Shown: in pieces, positions 12,613 to 20,875 of the stretch
How positions within the stretch are numbered: position 1 is the first letter of the stretch
Layout: the number at the start of each line of letters is the position of its first letter
Assembly (NCBI RefSeq): GCF_900090105.1
Contig: NZ_FMDM01000003.1
Location: forward strand, 310,001 to 374,000
DNA length: 64,000 nucleotides
Source: Micromonospora humi
GTDB lineage: Bacteria; Actinomycetota; Actinomycetes; Mycobacteriales; Micromonosporaceae
Direction: 5' to 3'
Notes under the pieces: model-generated
Seen by the model: the letters and a program-made list of their open reading frames with translations, nothing else
Told to the model about the DNA's origin: nothing
Databases searched by the model: none
Program-made: the position numbers and the translations under genes

Positions 12613-13695
12613 TCAGTCGGCGCGGCGGGTGGCGGCGATGGCCAGGTCGACCAGCGCCTGACGTGCCTCGGTGTCCAGGTCGACGGCGGTCAGCGCGGCC
12701 AGGGCGCCCTCGGTCAGCGTGGCGATCCGGCGCTCGGTGCGCGCCAACGCGCCGCTCGCGGTGATCAGCTCGCGTAGCCGGGTCACCCCGGCGGCGTCCA
12801 GGTCCGCCGCGCCGAGCCCGCCCAGCAGCAGCTCCCGCCCGGCCGGGTCGAGCGCCTCCAGGGCCGCCGCCACCAGGTAGGTCCGCTTGCCCTCGCGCAG
12901 GTCGTCGCCGGCCGGCTTGCCGGTGCGCTCCGGGTCGCCGAACACCCCGAGCACGTCGTCGCGCAGCTGGAACGCCTCGCCCAGCGGCAGCCCGTACGCC
13001 GAGTAGGCCGCGTGCACCTCCGCCGGCGCGCCGGCCAGCGCGGCGCCCAGCAGCAGCGGACGCTCGACGGTGTACTTCGCGGACTTGTAGCGGGCCACCT
13101 TGCCGGCCCGCTCGACCGAGGTGTCGCCGGTGGCCTGCGTCAGCACGTCCAGGTACTGCCCGACGGTCACCTCGGTGCGCATCTCGTCGAAGACCGGCCG
13201 GGCCCGCGCCACCGTGGCCGGGGCCAGGCCGGCGGAGTGCAGCAGCTCGTCGGACCAGACCAGGCAGAGGTCGCCCAGCAGGATCGCCGAGGCGTCGCCG
13301 AACGCGTCGGCGTCACCGCCCCAGCGGGCCGCGCGGTGCCGGGCGGCGAACCGCCGGTGCACCGCCGGCTCACCGCGCCGGGTGTCCGACCGGTCCATCA
13401 GGTCATCGTGGATCAGCGCGCTGGCCTGCACGAACTCCAACGCCGCCAGGGTGGCGACGACCTGGTCGGAGTCGATCCCGCCGGCGCCACGGTAGCCCCA
13501 GTAGCCGAAGGCCGGGCGCAGTCGCTTACCGCCGCCCAGCACGAACGCCTCGATCGCCTCCGCGACCGGCAGCAGGCCGTCGTCGACGGCGGCCAGCCGG
13601 GCGCGTTGGCCGGCGAGGAACTCGGTGAGCGCCTTGTCGATCCGCTGGCGCAGGCCGGCGCGATCGACGGGGGAGACGGGAGCAGCGTGGGTCAC
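12613..13695 (-). CDS. polyprenyl diphosphate synthase (idsA-like)
   Basis: A 360-residue all-helical trans-prenyltransferase that condenses isopentenyl diphosphate with allylic diphosphates. The first Asp-rich motif HDDLMD is at residues 96-101 and the second, LRDDVLGVFGD, has Asp246, Asp247 and Asp254; GGGKRLRP precedes them. Chain length (geranylgeranyl or longer) cannot be fixed by eye. It is at the position of mycobacterial idsA2, between the Rv2175c and metF counterparts. The product could feed carotenoids (cluster at 16-21 kb) or polyprenyl carriers. TAGCGT lies six bases before the GTG start, so it is probably leaderless. Confidence 0.9.
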   Translation of the reverse strand: MTHAAPVSPVDRAGLRQRIDKALTEFLAGQRARLAAVDDGLLPVAEAIEAFVLGGGKRLRPAFGYWGYRGAGGIDSDQVVATLAALEFVQASALIHDDLMDRSDTRRGEPAVHRRFAARHRAARWGGDADAFGDASAILLGDLCLVWSDELLHSAGLAPATVARARPVFDEMRTEVTVGQYLDVLTQATGDTSVERAGKVARYKSAKYTVERPLLLGAALAGAPAEVHAAYSAYGLPLGEAFQLRDDVLGVFGDPERTGKPAGDDLREGKRTYLVAAALEALDPAGRELLLGGLGAADLDAAGVTRLRELITASGALARTERRIATLTEGALAALTAVDLDTEARQALVDLAIAATRRAD

Positions 13696-13701
13696 GCCCC
13701 G

Positions 13702-13707
13702 ACGCTA
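13702..13707 (-). promoter_or_regulatory. leaderless -10 element of the polyprenyl synthase gene
   Basis: TAGCGT on the minus strand ends six bases before the GTG at 13695. It overlaps the end of the preceding XRE gene. Confidence 0.5.
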
Positions 13708-14130
13708 GTCGGTCCCCGCCGGGCCTGCCCCGTCGCCGCCCCGGCGCGCCGCCCGGACCCGCCGCGCCCGCGCCCGCCCGGGCGCGCCCGGGACCTGCCG
13801 CCCGGACCCGCCGCGCCCGCGCTGGCCCGGGCGTGCCCGGGACCTGCCGGCCGGACCCGCCGCCGCGCCGAGCCGGCGACTGCGCGCGGTGGCCTCGGCG
13901 ATCAACGTGCCGGGGACCCCGAGGACGGTCGCCAGCCAGGCGGACCAGAAATCGCCGGGGAGCCGGAGCTGACGCTCCCACCGGGACACCTCGTGCCGGG
14001 TGAGCGTGGGCACGCCGGAGGCGGCGCACAGCTCGGCGGCGAACCGCTGCTGGCTCCAACCGCGGGCGGCCCGCAGCTCGGCCAGGAGCGGCCCCAGCAG
14101 GCGGGGGCCGGGCGGCGAGGACGGGATCAT
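13705..14130 (-). CDS. XRE-family helix-turn-helix protein with repeat-derived tail
   Basis: A 141-residue protein. Residues 10-75 form an XRE-type helix-turn-helix (RAARGWSQQRFAAEL, then LTRHEVSRWERQL). The C-terminal half is Arg/Gly/Ala/Pro-rich and is encoded by a tandem 49-bp repeat. Because 49 is not a multiple of three, each repeat copy is read in a different frame, so this tail looks like unconstrained sequence. The ATG at 14130 is chosen because translation upstream is arginine-rich and without a domain. Target genes are unknown. Confidence 0.6.
   Translation of the reverse strand: MIPSSPPGPRLLGPLLAELRAARGWSQQRFAAELCAASGVPTLTRHEVSRWERQLRLPGDFWSAWLATVLGVPGTLIAEATARSRRLGAAAGPAGRSRARPGQRGRGGSGRQVPGAPGRARARRVRAARRGGDGAGPAGTD
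13748..13863. repeat. 49-bp tandem repeat, about 2.4 copies
   Basis: Copy 1 (13748-13796) and copy 2 (13797-13845) are identical at 46 of 49 positions. A third, partial copy begins at 13846. The unit is almost pure G+C and lies inside the XRE gene's 3' part. Confidence 0.85.
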
Positions 14131-14338
14131 CGGGACCTCCGGGGCGACGGCGCGGGTGGCGACGCGGACACCCGGCCGTGGCGCACCGGCGCGTCGCCGT
14201 CGTGGCGACCCCCGCGCGGGCCCCCGGGCCGGCCGTCGGCCGCCCACCGCGCTGAGGTCTTTCTACCCCCGGGGTACGACGTCGCGCCCGGCCCGCTCGC
14301 GGGCTGGGAAGGTCCTCGGCACACCGGCCCGATCCGGT

Positions 14339-14344
14339 TACAGT
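14339..14344 (+). promoter_or_regulatory. leaderless -10 element of metF
   Basis: TACAGT ends six bases before the GTG at 14351. Confidence 0.5.
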
Positions 14345-14350
14345 CGGTCC

Positions 14351-15268
14351 GTGGCGCTCGGTCTCCCCTCGGTCCTCCCCAATCCGCAGCCGGCGATCGG
14401 GGAGCTGATCCGTGACGGCCGCCCCACCTTCTCGTTCGAGTTCTTCCCGCCGAAGACCCCCGCCGGCGAGAAACTGCTCTGGCAGGCCATCCGCGAGCTG
14501 GAGTCGCTGCTCCCGTCGTTCGTCTCGATCACCTACGGCGCGGGCGGCTCGACCCGGGACACCACCGTCGCGGTGACCGAGCGGATCGCCACCGAGACCA
14601 CCCTGCTGCCGATGGCGCACCTCACCGCGGTCAACCACTCGGTCGCCGAGCTGCGGCACGTGATCGGCCGGCTCGCCTCGGTCGGGGTCCGCAGCGTGCT
14701 GGCCGTGCGGGGCGACCCGCCGGGCGACCCGGGTGGCGAGTGGGTCACCCACCCCGAGGGCGTCCGCTACGCCGAGGATCTGGTCCGGCTGGTCCGCGAC
14801 AGCGGCGACTTCAGCGTCGGGGTGGCCGCCTTCCCGTACAAGCACCCGCGCTCGCCCGACGTGGCGAGCGACACCGCGCACTTCGTCCGCAAGTGCCGGG
14901 CCGGCGCCGAGTTCGCCATCACCCAGATGTTCTTCGACGCCGACGACTACCTGCGGCTGCGCGACCGGGTCGCCGCCGCCGGCTGCGACACCCCGATCCT
15001 GGCCGGGGTGATGCCGGTGACCCAGATCGGCACCATCGCGCGGTCGGTGCAGCTCTCCGGCGCGCCGTTCCCGCCGGCGCTGGCCGAGCGGTTCGACCGG
15101 GTGGCCGACGACCCCGAGGCGGTGCACCGGCTCGGCGTCGAGCAGGCCGGCGAGATGTGCGCGAAGCTGCTGGACGAGGGCGTGCCGGGGATCCACTTCA
15201 TCACGCTCAACCGGTCCACCGCGACCCGCGAGGTCTGGCAGCGCCTGCGCGCCGACGCGCGGGTGTGA
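14351..15268 (+). CDS. metF: methylenetetrahydrofolate reductase
   Basis: A 305-residue flavoenzyme that reduces 5,10-methylenetetrahydrofolate to 5-methyltetrahydrofolate for methionine synthesis. Family sequences include TFSFEFFPPKT with the catalytic Glu, VSITYGAGGSTRD, HLTAVNHS, SVLAVRGDPPGDP, AFPYKHPRS, FAITQMFFDADDYL and GIHFITLNRS. The start is taken as GTG 14351 because it follows TACAGT by six bases and places the family N-terminus correctly. It is the positional counterpart of the metF-like M. tuberculosis gene Rv2172c. Confidence 0.93.
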   Translation: MALGLPSVLPNPQPAIGELIRDGRPTFSFEFFPPKTPAGEKLLWQAIRELESLLPSFVSITYGAGGSTRDTTVAVTERIATETTLLPMAHLTAVNHSVAELRHVIGRLASVGVRSVLAVRGDPPGDPGGEWVTHPEGVRYAEDLVRLVRDSGDFSVGVAAFPYKHPRSPDVASDTAHFVRKCRAGAEFAITQMFFDADDYLRLRDRVAAAGCDTPILAGVMPVTQIGTIARSVQLSGAPFPPALAERFDRVADDPEAVHRLGVEQAGEMCAKLLDEGVPGIHFITLNRSTATREVWQRLRADARV

Positions 15269-15300
15269 CCACCCGCCACACGACACCCGGAGCGCCCTTC

Positions 15301-15306
15301 TACGGT
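15301..15306 (+). promoter_or_regulatory. leaderless -10 element of the CDP-alcohol transferase gene
   Basis: TACGGT ends six bases before the GTG at 15313. Confidence 0.5.
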
Positions 15307-15312
15307 TGATCC

Positions 15313-16002
15313 GTGGTGGGCACACAGCTGAACTGGGACCAGTACGCGACCGCGTGGGCGCGGCTGCACGGTGGGTTCGATCCCCGTAGCGCCGCGCCGG
15401 TGGTGCGCGCCTGGCTACGCTTCGCCTACCACGTGGGCTTCGTGCTGGGCCGGCTCCGGGTCGGCCCGACCGCGGTGACCGTGTTCGGGGTGCTGCTCTG
15501 CTTCTGCGTACCCCTGCTGGTGGGCCGGCCCGGCGACGGACCGTTCCTGGGCTCGCTCTTCGTGCTGCTGGCCGCCGTGGCGGACAGCGTCGACGGCGCG
15601 GTGGCGGTGGCCACCGCCCGCACCACCCGGCTGGGCTACGTCTACGACTCGGTCGCCGACCGGCTCGGCGAGGTGGCCTGGCTGATCGCGTTCTGGCTGC
15701 TGGGCGCGCCCGGCGCGCTGGTCGTCGCCGCCGGCGGCCTGTCCTGGCTGCACGAGTACGTGCGCGCCCGCTCGGTGTCGGCGGGGATGCGGGAGATCGG
15801 CGCGGTGACCGTGGGGGAGCGGCCCACCCGGGTCTGCGTGGCCCTGGTCGGGCTGCTGGTGGCCGGGCTCACCGGGCTGATCGACGCCGACCTGACCGCC
15901 GGCACCGCCACCATGGCCACCACCGTCTGGGTGCTGCTCGCCGGCTTCGGCCTCGGTCAGTTGTTCTCCGCGGTCCGCCGCGCGCTCGTCGACGCCGGCT
16001 GA
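15313..16002 (+). CDS. CDP-alcohol phosphatidyltransferase-family membrane protein
   Basis: A 229-residue polytopic membrane protein of the family that moves a phosphatidyl or phospho-alcohol group from a CDP donor. The metal-binding Asp quartet is present in DSVDG and GYVYDSVAD. The usual Ala-Arg pair two residues after DG reads Ala-Val here (DGAVAV), and an AR occurs four residues later. Spacing between the two Gly residues is normal, so the fold is intact but substrate use may differ. About six hydrophobic helices are visible. The acceptor alcohol is unknown. Leaderless start as above. Confidence 0.8.
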   Translation: MVGTQLNWDQYATAWARLHGGFDPRSAAPVVRAWLRFAYHVGFVLGRLRVGPTAVTVFGVLLCFCVPLLVGRPGDGPFLGSLFVLLAAVADSVDGAVAVATARTTRLGYVYDSVADRLGEVAWLIAFWLLGAPGALVVAAGGLSWLHEYVRARSVSAGMREIGAVTVGERPTRVCVALVGLLVAGLTGLIDADLTAGTATMATTVWVLLAGFGLGQLFSAVRRALVDAG

Positions 16003-16019
16003 CCGCCCGGCGGGGTGGT

Positions 16020-16070
16020 GAGAAGGGGCCCCTTCTCTACCGGAGGCGTTGACAGGGGGCCCCGCCTTAC
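16020..16070. repeat. dispersed palindromic repeat, family B, copy 1
   Basis: It contains the perfect palindrome AGAAGGGGCCCCTTCT (16021-16036), the core CTCTACCGGAGGCGTT (16035-16050) and a second GGGGCCCC block. It is homologous, in reverse orientation, to 19121-19174. It lies between convergent genes, and its last bases supply the TAA stop of the crtI-like gene (16067-16069). Confidence 0.8.
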
Positions 16071-17554
16071 CACGCCGGGCCGATGGCGTCGGCGACGATC
16101 TCCGCCGACATGGTCACCATGGGGAGGCCGCCGCCGGGGTGGGTGGAGCCGCCGACCAGCCACAGCCCGGCCACCGGGCCCCGGTTCGGCGGACGCAGCA
16201 GGCCGCCGGCGGTGCCGTAGATCGCCCCGCCCGGCGCGCCGGTGGCCGCGTCCAGGTCGGCCGGCGTGCGGACCTCCCGGAACACCAGCCGGTCCCGCAC
16301 GTCCACCCCGCGCTCGGCCAGCACGTCGAGGATCCGGTCCGCGTACGCCTCGGCCAGCCCCGGCCGTCGCCAGTCCACCGCGTCCGGGGCGGTGCCGTGC
16401 CGGGGCGCGTTGACCAGCACGAACCACGCCTCGTGGCCGTCCGGCCGGACCGCCGGGTCGTCGGCTGCGGTGACGAACACGGTCGGGTCGGGCGCCGGCC
16501 GGGCCCGTACGCCGCGGCCGGGGTCGCCGAAGACGGCGTCGAACTCGGCGTCGTAGTCGCGGGGGAAGAAGACGCTGTGGTGGGCCAGCCCGGAGTCGCC
16601 GCGCACGCCGAGCAGCAGCACGAAGCCGGCCAGGCTGCGGTCGGTCAGCGCGGCCAGCCGGCGCGGGTGCGGCAGCAGGTCCCGGTAGACGGTGAGCGCG
16701 TCGGTGTTGGCCACCACCACGTCGGCCGGGACCGGCGCGGCCGAGCCGGCGACCCGGACCCCGTGCACCCGGCCACCGGCCGCGTCGATCCGGGTGACCG
16801 CCGCGCCGGTGCGCACCACCACGCCGAGGTCCAGGCAGCGCGACAGCAACGCGTCGGCCAGCGTGCCCAGCCCGCCGCGCAGGTACCAGCCGCCGAACGC
16901 CAGCTCGGCGTAGGGGACGGCGACCAGCGCGGCCGGCGCGCGGCGCGGGTCGGCGCCGGTGTAGGTGGCGTACCGGTCGAGCAGCATCCGCAGCCGCGGG
17001 TCGGACAGGTGCCGGCGGCCCAGCCCGCGCAGCGTGCGGCCGGGACCGATGGCGGCCAGGTCGCCCAGCCGCCAGGCCAGCGCGGCCAGGTCGCGCGGCG
17101 AGTCCACGGTGCGACGCAGGATGTCCCGGTGCGACGCCTCCCACACCCGGGCGGCGCGCCGCCACAGCCGCTGCCAGTCGGCGGCGGACCGGTCGCCGAA
17201 CGCGGCGCCGATCCGGGCGGTGAACTCGTCCGGGTCGGCGCAGGAGTCCAGCGTGGGGCCGCCGTCGGGGAAGACGTGCCGCACGATCGGGTCCAGCGGG
17301 ACCAGGTCGAGGTATTCGTCGAGCTTCGCCCCGGTGGCCTCGAACAGGTCGTGGAAGACCTGCGGCAGGGTGACCAGGCTCGGCCCGGTGTCGAAGCGCC
17401 ACGACCCCTCCGGGGTGTGGTGCGCCCACCGGCCCAGCTTGCCGCCGACCGTGCCGGCCCGTTCCAGGACGGTGACCTCGTGCCCGGTGACCGCGAGCCG
17501 GGCGGCGGCGGCGAGTCCGCCCACGCCGGCGCCGATGACCACGATGCGCGCCAT
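16067..17554 (-). CDS. phytoene desaturase-family carotenoid oxidoreductase (CrtI-like)
   Basis: A 495-residue FAD enzyme. The N-terminal dinucleotide fold is IVVIGAGVGGLAAAARL, followed by GGKLGRWAHH and FDTGPSLVTLP. The C-terminal family signature is GGSTHPGGGLPMV. Such enzymes desaturate or isomerise carotenes; because it sits with CruF-like and CrtA-like genes it may instead act late, as a C-3',4' desaturase or ketolase. The final step is inferred. It is last in the carotenoid operon, 12 bases after the glycosyltransferase, and its stop codon lies inside a dispersed repeat. Confidence 0.88.
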   Translation of the reverse strand: MARIVVIGAGVGGLAAAARLAVTGHEVTVLERAGTVGGKLGRWAHHTPEGSWRFDTGPSLVTLPQVFHDLFEATGAKLDEYLDLVPLDPIVRHVFPDGGPTLDSCADPDEFTARIGAAFGDRSAADWQRLWRRAARVWEASHRDILRRTVDSPRDLAALAWRLGDLAAIGPGRTLRGLGRRHLSDPRLRMLLDRYATYTGADPRRAPAALVAVPYAELAFGGWYLRGGLGTLADALLSRCLDLGVVVRTGAAVTRIDAAGGRVHGVRVAGSAAPVPADVVVANTDALTVYRDLLPHPRRLAALTDRSLAGFVLLLGVRGDSGLAHHSVFFPRDYDAEFDAVFGDPGRGVRARPAPDPTVFVTAADDPAVRPDGHEAWFVLVNAPRHGTAPDAVDWRRPGLAEAYADRILDVLAERGVDVRDRLVFREVRTPADLDAATGAPGGAIYGTAGGLLRPPNRGPVAGLWLVGGSTHPGGGLPMVTMSAEIVADAIGPAW

Positions 17555-17566
17555 GGGGTGCTCCTC

Positions 17567-18694
17567 CTAGGTGACCGGGCGACCCCGCCAGGTGAGCCGG
17601 CGTCGCTTCCGCAGATGGTACGACCGGACGGTCAACCAACCGAGGACCACGACCGACACGGGGTGCGCCAGCGCGTCGGGCCAGGCCCGCCCGCCGGTGG
17701 CCCGGGCGCTGACCACGCGCCCGGTCACGCCGGCCAGGTAGGCGAGCGTCGCGATCCCGGCCACCGCCGGCGCGCCGGCCAGCAGCGCGGCGCCGGCCAG
17801 CAGCGGTGGCGCGGTGTAGAGCAGGAGCAGCAGGGCCAGCACGACCGCCGCGCCGGCCGGATGGCCGAACGAGGCCCACAGCGACTTGGTGTAGCCGTCG
17901 CGCAGTTGCGGCCAGTCGTCGTACATCCGGCAGGACGCCAGCCGGGAGCCGTCGGCCAGCGCGATCCGGCCGCCGGCCCGCTTCACCGCCCGGGCCAGCT
18001 CGATGTCCTCCAGCACCTTGTCGGCCACCGCCGCGTGCCCGCCGGCCCGCAGGTAGCCGGCCCGGTCCACGACCAGGAACTGCCCGCCGGCCGCGGCCAG
18101 CGAGGGCCGCCGCGAGCGTTCCATCGCGCGCAGTGGCAGGAACGTCAGCCACAACCACTGCAACAGCGGCTGCACCAGCCGGTCGGCCGCCGTCCGCACC
18201 ACGATCCGGGGGTACGGCGACAGCAGCGTCGCGCCCGCCGCGCGCAGCTCGGTCACCGCCGCCGCGACGGCGTACGGGGTGAGCACCACGTCGGCGTCGA
18301 CGAAGGCCAGCACGGTCGGCTCCGGATCGGTGCGGGTGGCGAGCTGCCAGCAGGCGTGCGGCTTGCCCAGCCAGCCGGGCGGCGGGGCGACGCCGGTGAG
18401 CAGCGTGACCCGCGGGTCGGCGCCGACCACCGCGCGGACCACGTCGGCGGTGCCGTCGGTGGACCCGTCGTCGAGCACCACGATCCGCAGCCCGGGCACG
18501 CCGCGCTGGGCGAGCAGCGCGCGCAGGCACGGGGTGACCCGGTCGGCCTCGTCGCGCAGCGGCAGCAGCACTGCCACGCCCTCGCCGACCCCGGCCGGCC
18601 CGCCGGTGGGGCGGCGTAGCCAGGCGAGGGCGTTGACGAGCGTGTGCCCGGTGAGCGAGGCGACCGCCACCACCAGCGCGAGCGCGGCGGTCAT
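17567..18694 (-). CDS. family 2 glycosyltransferase, carotenoid cluster
   Basis: A 375-residue membrane-bound GT-A glycosyltransferase. A transmembrane helix opens the protein, then the catalytic domain shows VLLPLRDEADR, VLDDGSTDGT, the metal motif FVDADVVL and LEDIELARAVKRAGG. About three hydrophobic helices close it. In a carotenoid operon next to a 1',2'-hydratase it probably glycosylates the hydroxyl that enzyme creates, as CruC/CruG-type enzymes do; this is an inference from context. The ATG at 18694 overlaps the CruF-like stop as ATGA. Confidence 0.82.
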   Translation of the reverse strand: MTAALALVVAVASLTGHTLVNALAWLRRPTGGPAGVGEGVAVLLPLRDEADRVTPCLRALLAQRGVPGLRIVVLDDGSTDGTADVVRAVVGADPRVTLLTGVAPPPGWLGKPHACWQLATRTDPEPTVLAFVDADVVLTPYAVAAAVTELRAAGATLLSPYPRIVVRTAADRLVQPLLQWLWLTFLPLRAMERSRRPSLAAAGGQFLVVDRAGYLRAGGHAAVADKVLEDIELARAVKRAGGRIALADGSRLASCRMYDDWPQLRDGYTKSLWASFGHPAGAAVVLALLLLLYTAPPLLAGAALLAGAPAVAGIATLAYLAGVTGRVVSARATGGRAWPDALAHPVSVVVLGWLTVRSYHLRKRRRLTWRGRPVT

Positions 18695-19587
18695 GCCGGC
18701 GCGTCGACCCGGGGCGCGGGTTCGGCGGCGACGGCCCGCTCCCGGCGGCCCCGCCACAGCACCACCGCCAGCGGCACCGCGGCCACCGCCATGCCGGCGG
18801 CGCCCCACACCGCGGAGGCGGGCAGCCGGAGGAAGACCGCGTGCGCCAGCACGCTGGAGGCGTACGTCCAGAGGTAGAGCGCGAACATCGGGGCGTCGCG
18901 GCGGTCGACCCGGTCGACGGACGGCCCGGCGAGCGGGCGCAGCGCGACGGCGAGCAGCACGGCGAAGCCCAGCCAGCCGAGGTAGTTGCTGACCGGGATG
19001 CCGGGCAGGCCGGGCAGCGCCGGGGTGGCGTCCCGCCAGGTCCAGTAGCCCTCGGCCACCATCTGCGGATCGAGGAACAGGTCCCACGCGGCCAGCCCCA
19101 CCGCCGCCAGCGCGACCCGTGCAAGGCGGGGCCCCTTCTTAACGCCTCCGGTAGAGGCGGGGCCCCCTTTTAACCCCTGGGTGAGCCGGACCGCGGTGAG
19201 CCACGCCGGCCAGGCCATCCAGGTCCAGGCCAGCGGGATGATCAGCGGCACGCCGGCCAGCTTCGGGCCCAGCTCGCCGGAGTAGTCGTAGCTGCCGAAC
19301 GGGAACCCGGTGGCCACGCCGAGCGCCTCGACCGCGAACCCGCCGCCGGTCACCACCGCGACCAGCGCGGCCGCGACCCGGGCGCCCCGGGTGAGCAGCG
19401 CGTGGGCGACGGAGAGCAGCCAACCGAGCACCACCGTGGCCACCGTCAGCCCGGCCCGGGTCGCACCGCCGGTCAGCGGATAGCAGATCTGGGCGAGGAC
19501 CAGCACGGCCAACAGCGCCCAGGGCAGCCGGAACGCGCCGGACCGCGAGCGCGGGGCTCGCGGGCCCGGTTCACCCCCCGAGCTCAC
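18691..19587 (-). CDS. CruF-like carotenoid 1',2'-hydratase (DUF422) carrying an in-frame repeat insertion
   Basis: A 298-residue polytopic membrane protein of the CruF/DUF422 family, which adds water to the end of linear carotenoids. Family sequences GFPFGSYDYSGELGPKLAG, PLIIPLAWTWMAWPAWL, AAWDLFLDPQMVAEGYW and GIPVSNYLGW are present. Between the second and third, residues 138-155 (including KGGPASTGGVKKGPR) are encoded by a copy of a dispersed palindromic repeat. The frame is kept on both sides, and the extra residues fall in a polar loop between membrane helices. The GTG start at 19587 overlaps the GNAT stop as GTGA. Confidence 0.85.
   Translation of the reverse strand: MSSGGEPGPRAPRSRSGAFRLPWALLAVLVLAQICYPLTGGATRAGLTVATVVLGWLLSVAHALLTRGARVAAALVAVVTGGGFAVEALGVATGFPFGSYDYSGELGPKLAGVPLIIPLAWTWMAWPAWLTAVRLTQGLKGGPASTGGVKKGPRLARVALAAVGLAAWDLFLDPQMVAEGYWTWRDATPALPGLPGIPVSNYLGWLGFAVLLAVALRPLAGPSVDRVDRRDAPMFALYLWTYASSVLAHAVFLRLPASAVWGAAGMAVAAVPLAVVLWRGRRERAVAAEPAPRVDAPA
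19121..19174. repeat. dispersed palindromic repeat, family B, copy 2, inside the cruF-like gene
   Basis: It has two GGGGCCCC blocks flanking the 16-nt core AACGCCTCCGGTAGAG (19141-19156). The core is the exact reverse complement of 16035-16050. The whole 54-bp element lies within coding sequence and is read through without a stop. Confidence 0.85.
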
Positions 19588-20147
19588 GGGGCTTCCGCCG
19601 GGCCGGCGGCGGGCAGCGGCAGGTCCCGGCCGAGCACGCCGAACGGCCGCTCGTCACCGGGGAAGTGGAAGTGGCGCAGCACGTCGACGAAGCCGAACCG
19701 GCGGTAGAGCCGCCAGGCCCGCGACGTCCGCTCGTCCGCCTCCGGGGTGGAGAGCAGGGTGGTGTCGCCCTCGGCCACGCTGAGCAACGCGCGCAGTTGG
19801 CGGGCGCCCACGCCGTGCCCCTGGGCGGGCGGGCGCACGTGCAGCTCGACCACCTCGAACGGGCGGGCCAGCCAGCGCTGCCGGGTCTCCGCGTCCAGCG
19901 CCCGGTGCACCTGGTCGTGCCACCACTGCCCGGTGGCGCCCAGATAGCCGTACCCGAAGCCGGCCAGGTGCCCCTCGGTGGTGAGGCTGGCGACGGCGCG
20001 GAACCCGGGTCGCCGGACGTGGGTGGCGATGTAGCCGCGCCGGGCCTCCAGCAGGTCGGCGCGGTAGCCCATCGCCTCGCCGTAGACGGCGACCACGTCG
20101 TCCAGCCGGCGGACCAGGTCGTCCGGCGTCCAGCGCACCAGCCTCAT
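19584..20147 (-). CDS. GNAT-family N-acetyltransferase
   Basis: A 187-residue protein with the acetyl-CoA-binding core of the GNAT fold: VVELHVRPPAQGHGVGARQL, where the pyrophosphate loop is QGHGVG, and a later WRLYRRFGFVDV. The start is the ATG at 20147, whose ATGA overlaps the CrtA-like stop. It is the third gene in a chain of five coupled genes of the carotenoid operon. The acceptor is unknown, and a role in carotenoid synthesis is only suggested by position. Confidence 0.8.
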   Translation of the reverse strand: MRLVRWTPDDLVRRLDDVVAVYGEAMGYRADLLEARRGYIATHVRRPGFRAVASLTTEGHLAGFGYGYLGATGQWWHDQVHRALDAETRQRWLARPFEVVELHVRPPAQGHGVGARQLRALLSVAEGDTTLLSTPEADERTSRAWRLYRRFGFVDVLRHFHFPGDERPFGVLGRDLPLPAAGPAEAP

Positions 20148-20875
20148 GCGTTCCCTCTCGCCGAGTCGGGGTCGCCGTCGGCGGCGACCCAGCCGAGCAC
20201 CGTACGGTCGCCGACCACGTCGCCCACCGCGAACCGCGCGAACAGTTCCTCCGCGTACCAGCCCTCGGTGGGGGTGCGGGTGATCGCGGCGCGGTGCTCG
20301 GGGGAACGGTACGCGAAGGCGACGAGGTCCGTCGGGTCGCGCCACACGCTCACCGTGCCCTGCCAGCCCAGCGGCGCCTCGCCGACGCCGAACCGGGCGA
20401 GCAGCCCGGGGGCGGCGTGCAGCTCGGCGGCGACCGGCGGGATCGCCCGCCAGAACGTGGCCGCCCGGCGGGCCCGCAGCCGGGCCCGGGTCAGCGCCAG
20501 CACCGGCCCGGTGACCCGGCCACCGGCCGGCGTGCCGAACGGCTCCCGGCCGGACCACTCGCCGCGGCTGGTCAGCGGCCGCAGCTCCAGCCGGACGGCG
20601 GCGTCGGCGATCCGGGCCCAGGAGCGGGCGACCGGGGAGGCGTCGAAGCAGGCCGCGGCGGCGGGGGAGTCCCAGACCACCAGCGCGGCCCACCGGGTCA
20701 GGTCGGCGTCGCCGGGGCCGAAGCCGGTGCCGGTCCCGGTGCCGAGCAGCTTGGCGAAGCGGACGCCGGGCAGCCGGCGCAGCCGTGCCGGGTGGGTCGC
20801 CATCCGGGCCAGCGCGCCGGGCACCGCCCGGCGGGGGACGCGCCACACGTGCAGCGTGACGAGACCGGGGTTCAC
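20144..20875 (-). CDS. CrtA-like spheroidene monooxygenase-family protein
   Basis: A 243-residue protein resembling spheroidene monooxygenase CrtA, which introduces keto groups at C-2 of linear carotenoids. Shared sequences are FAKLLGTGTGTGF, SRGEWSGREPFG, LTRARLRARRAATFW, GVGEAPLGWQGTVSVW and EGWYAEELFARF. The GTG at 20875 is used because its GTGA overlaps the YbaK stop and it places the family N-terminus well. With CruF-like, glycosyltransferase and CrtI-like partners, it suggests an oxygenated, possibly glycosylated acyclic carotenoid. Confidence 0.75.
   Translation of the reverse strand: MNPGLVTLHVWRVPRRAVPGALARMATHPARLRRLPGVRFAKLLGTGTGTGFGPGDADLTRWAALVVWDSPAAAACFDASPVARSWARIADAAVRLELRPLTSRGEWSGREPFGTPAGGRVTGPVLALTRARLRARRAATFWRAIPPVAAELHAAPGLLARFGVGEAPLGWQGTVSVWRDPTDLVAFAYRSPEHRAAITRTPTEGWYAEELFARFAVGDVVGDRTVLGWVAADGDPDSARGNA

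Noticed and set aside
15371-15390. tRNA T-loop-like sequence GGTTCGATCCCC
   Set aside because: It lies inside the CDP-alcohol transferase coding sequence, and no acceptor or anticodon stem can be formed around it.
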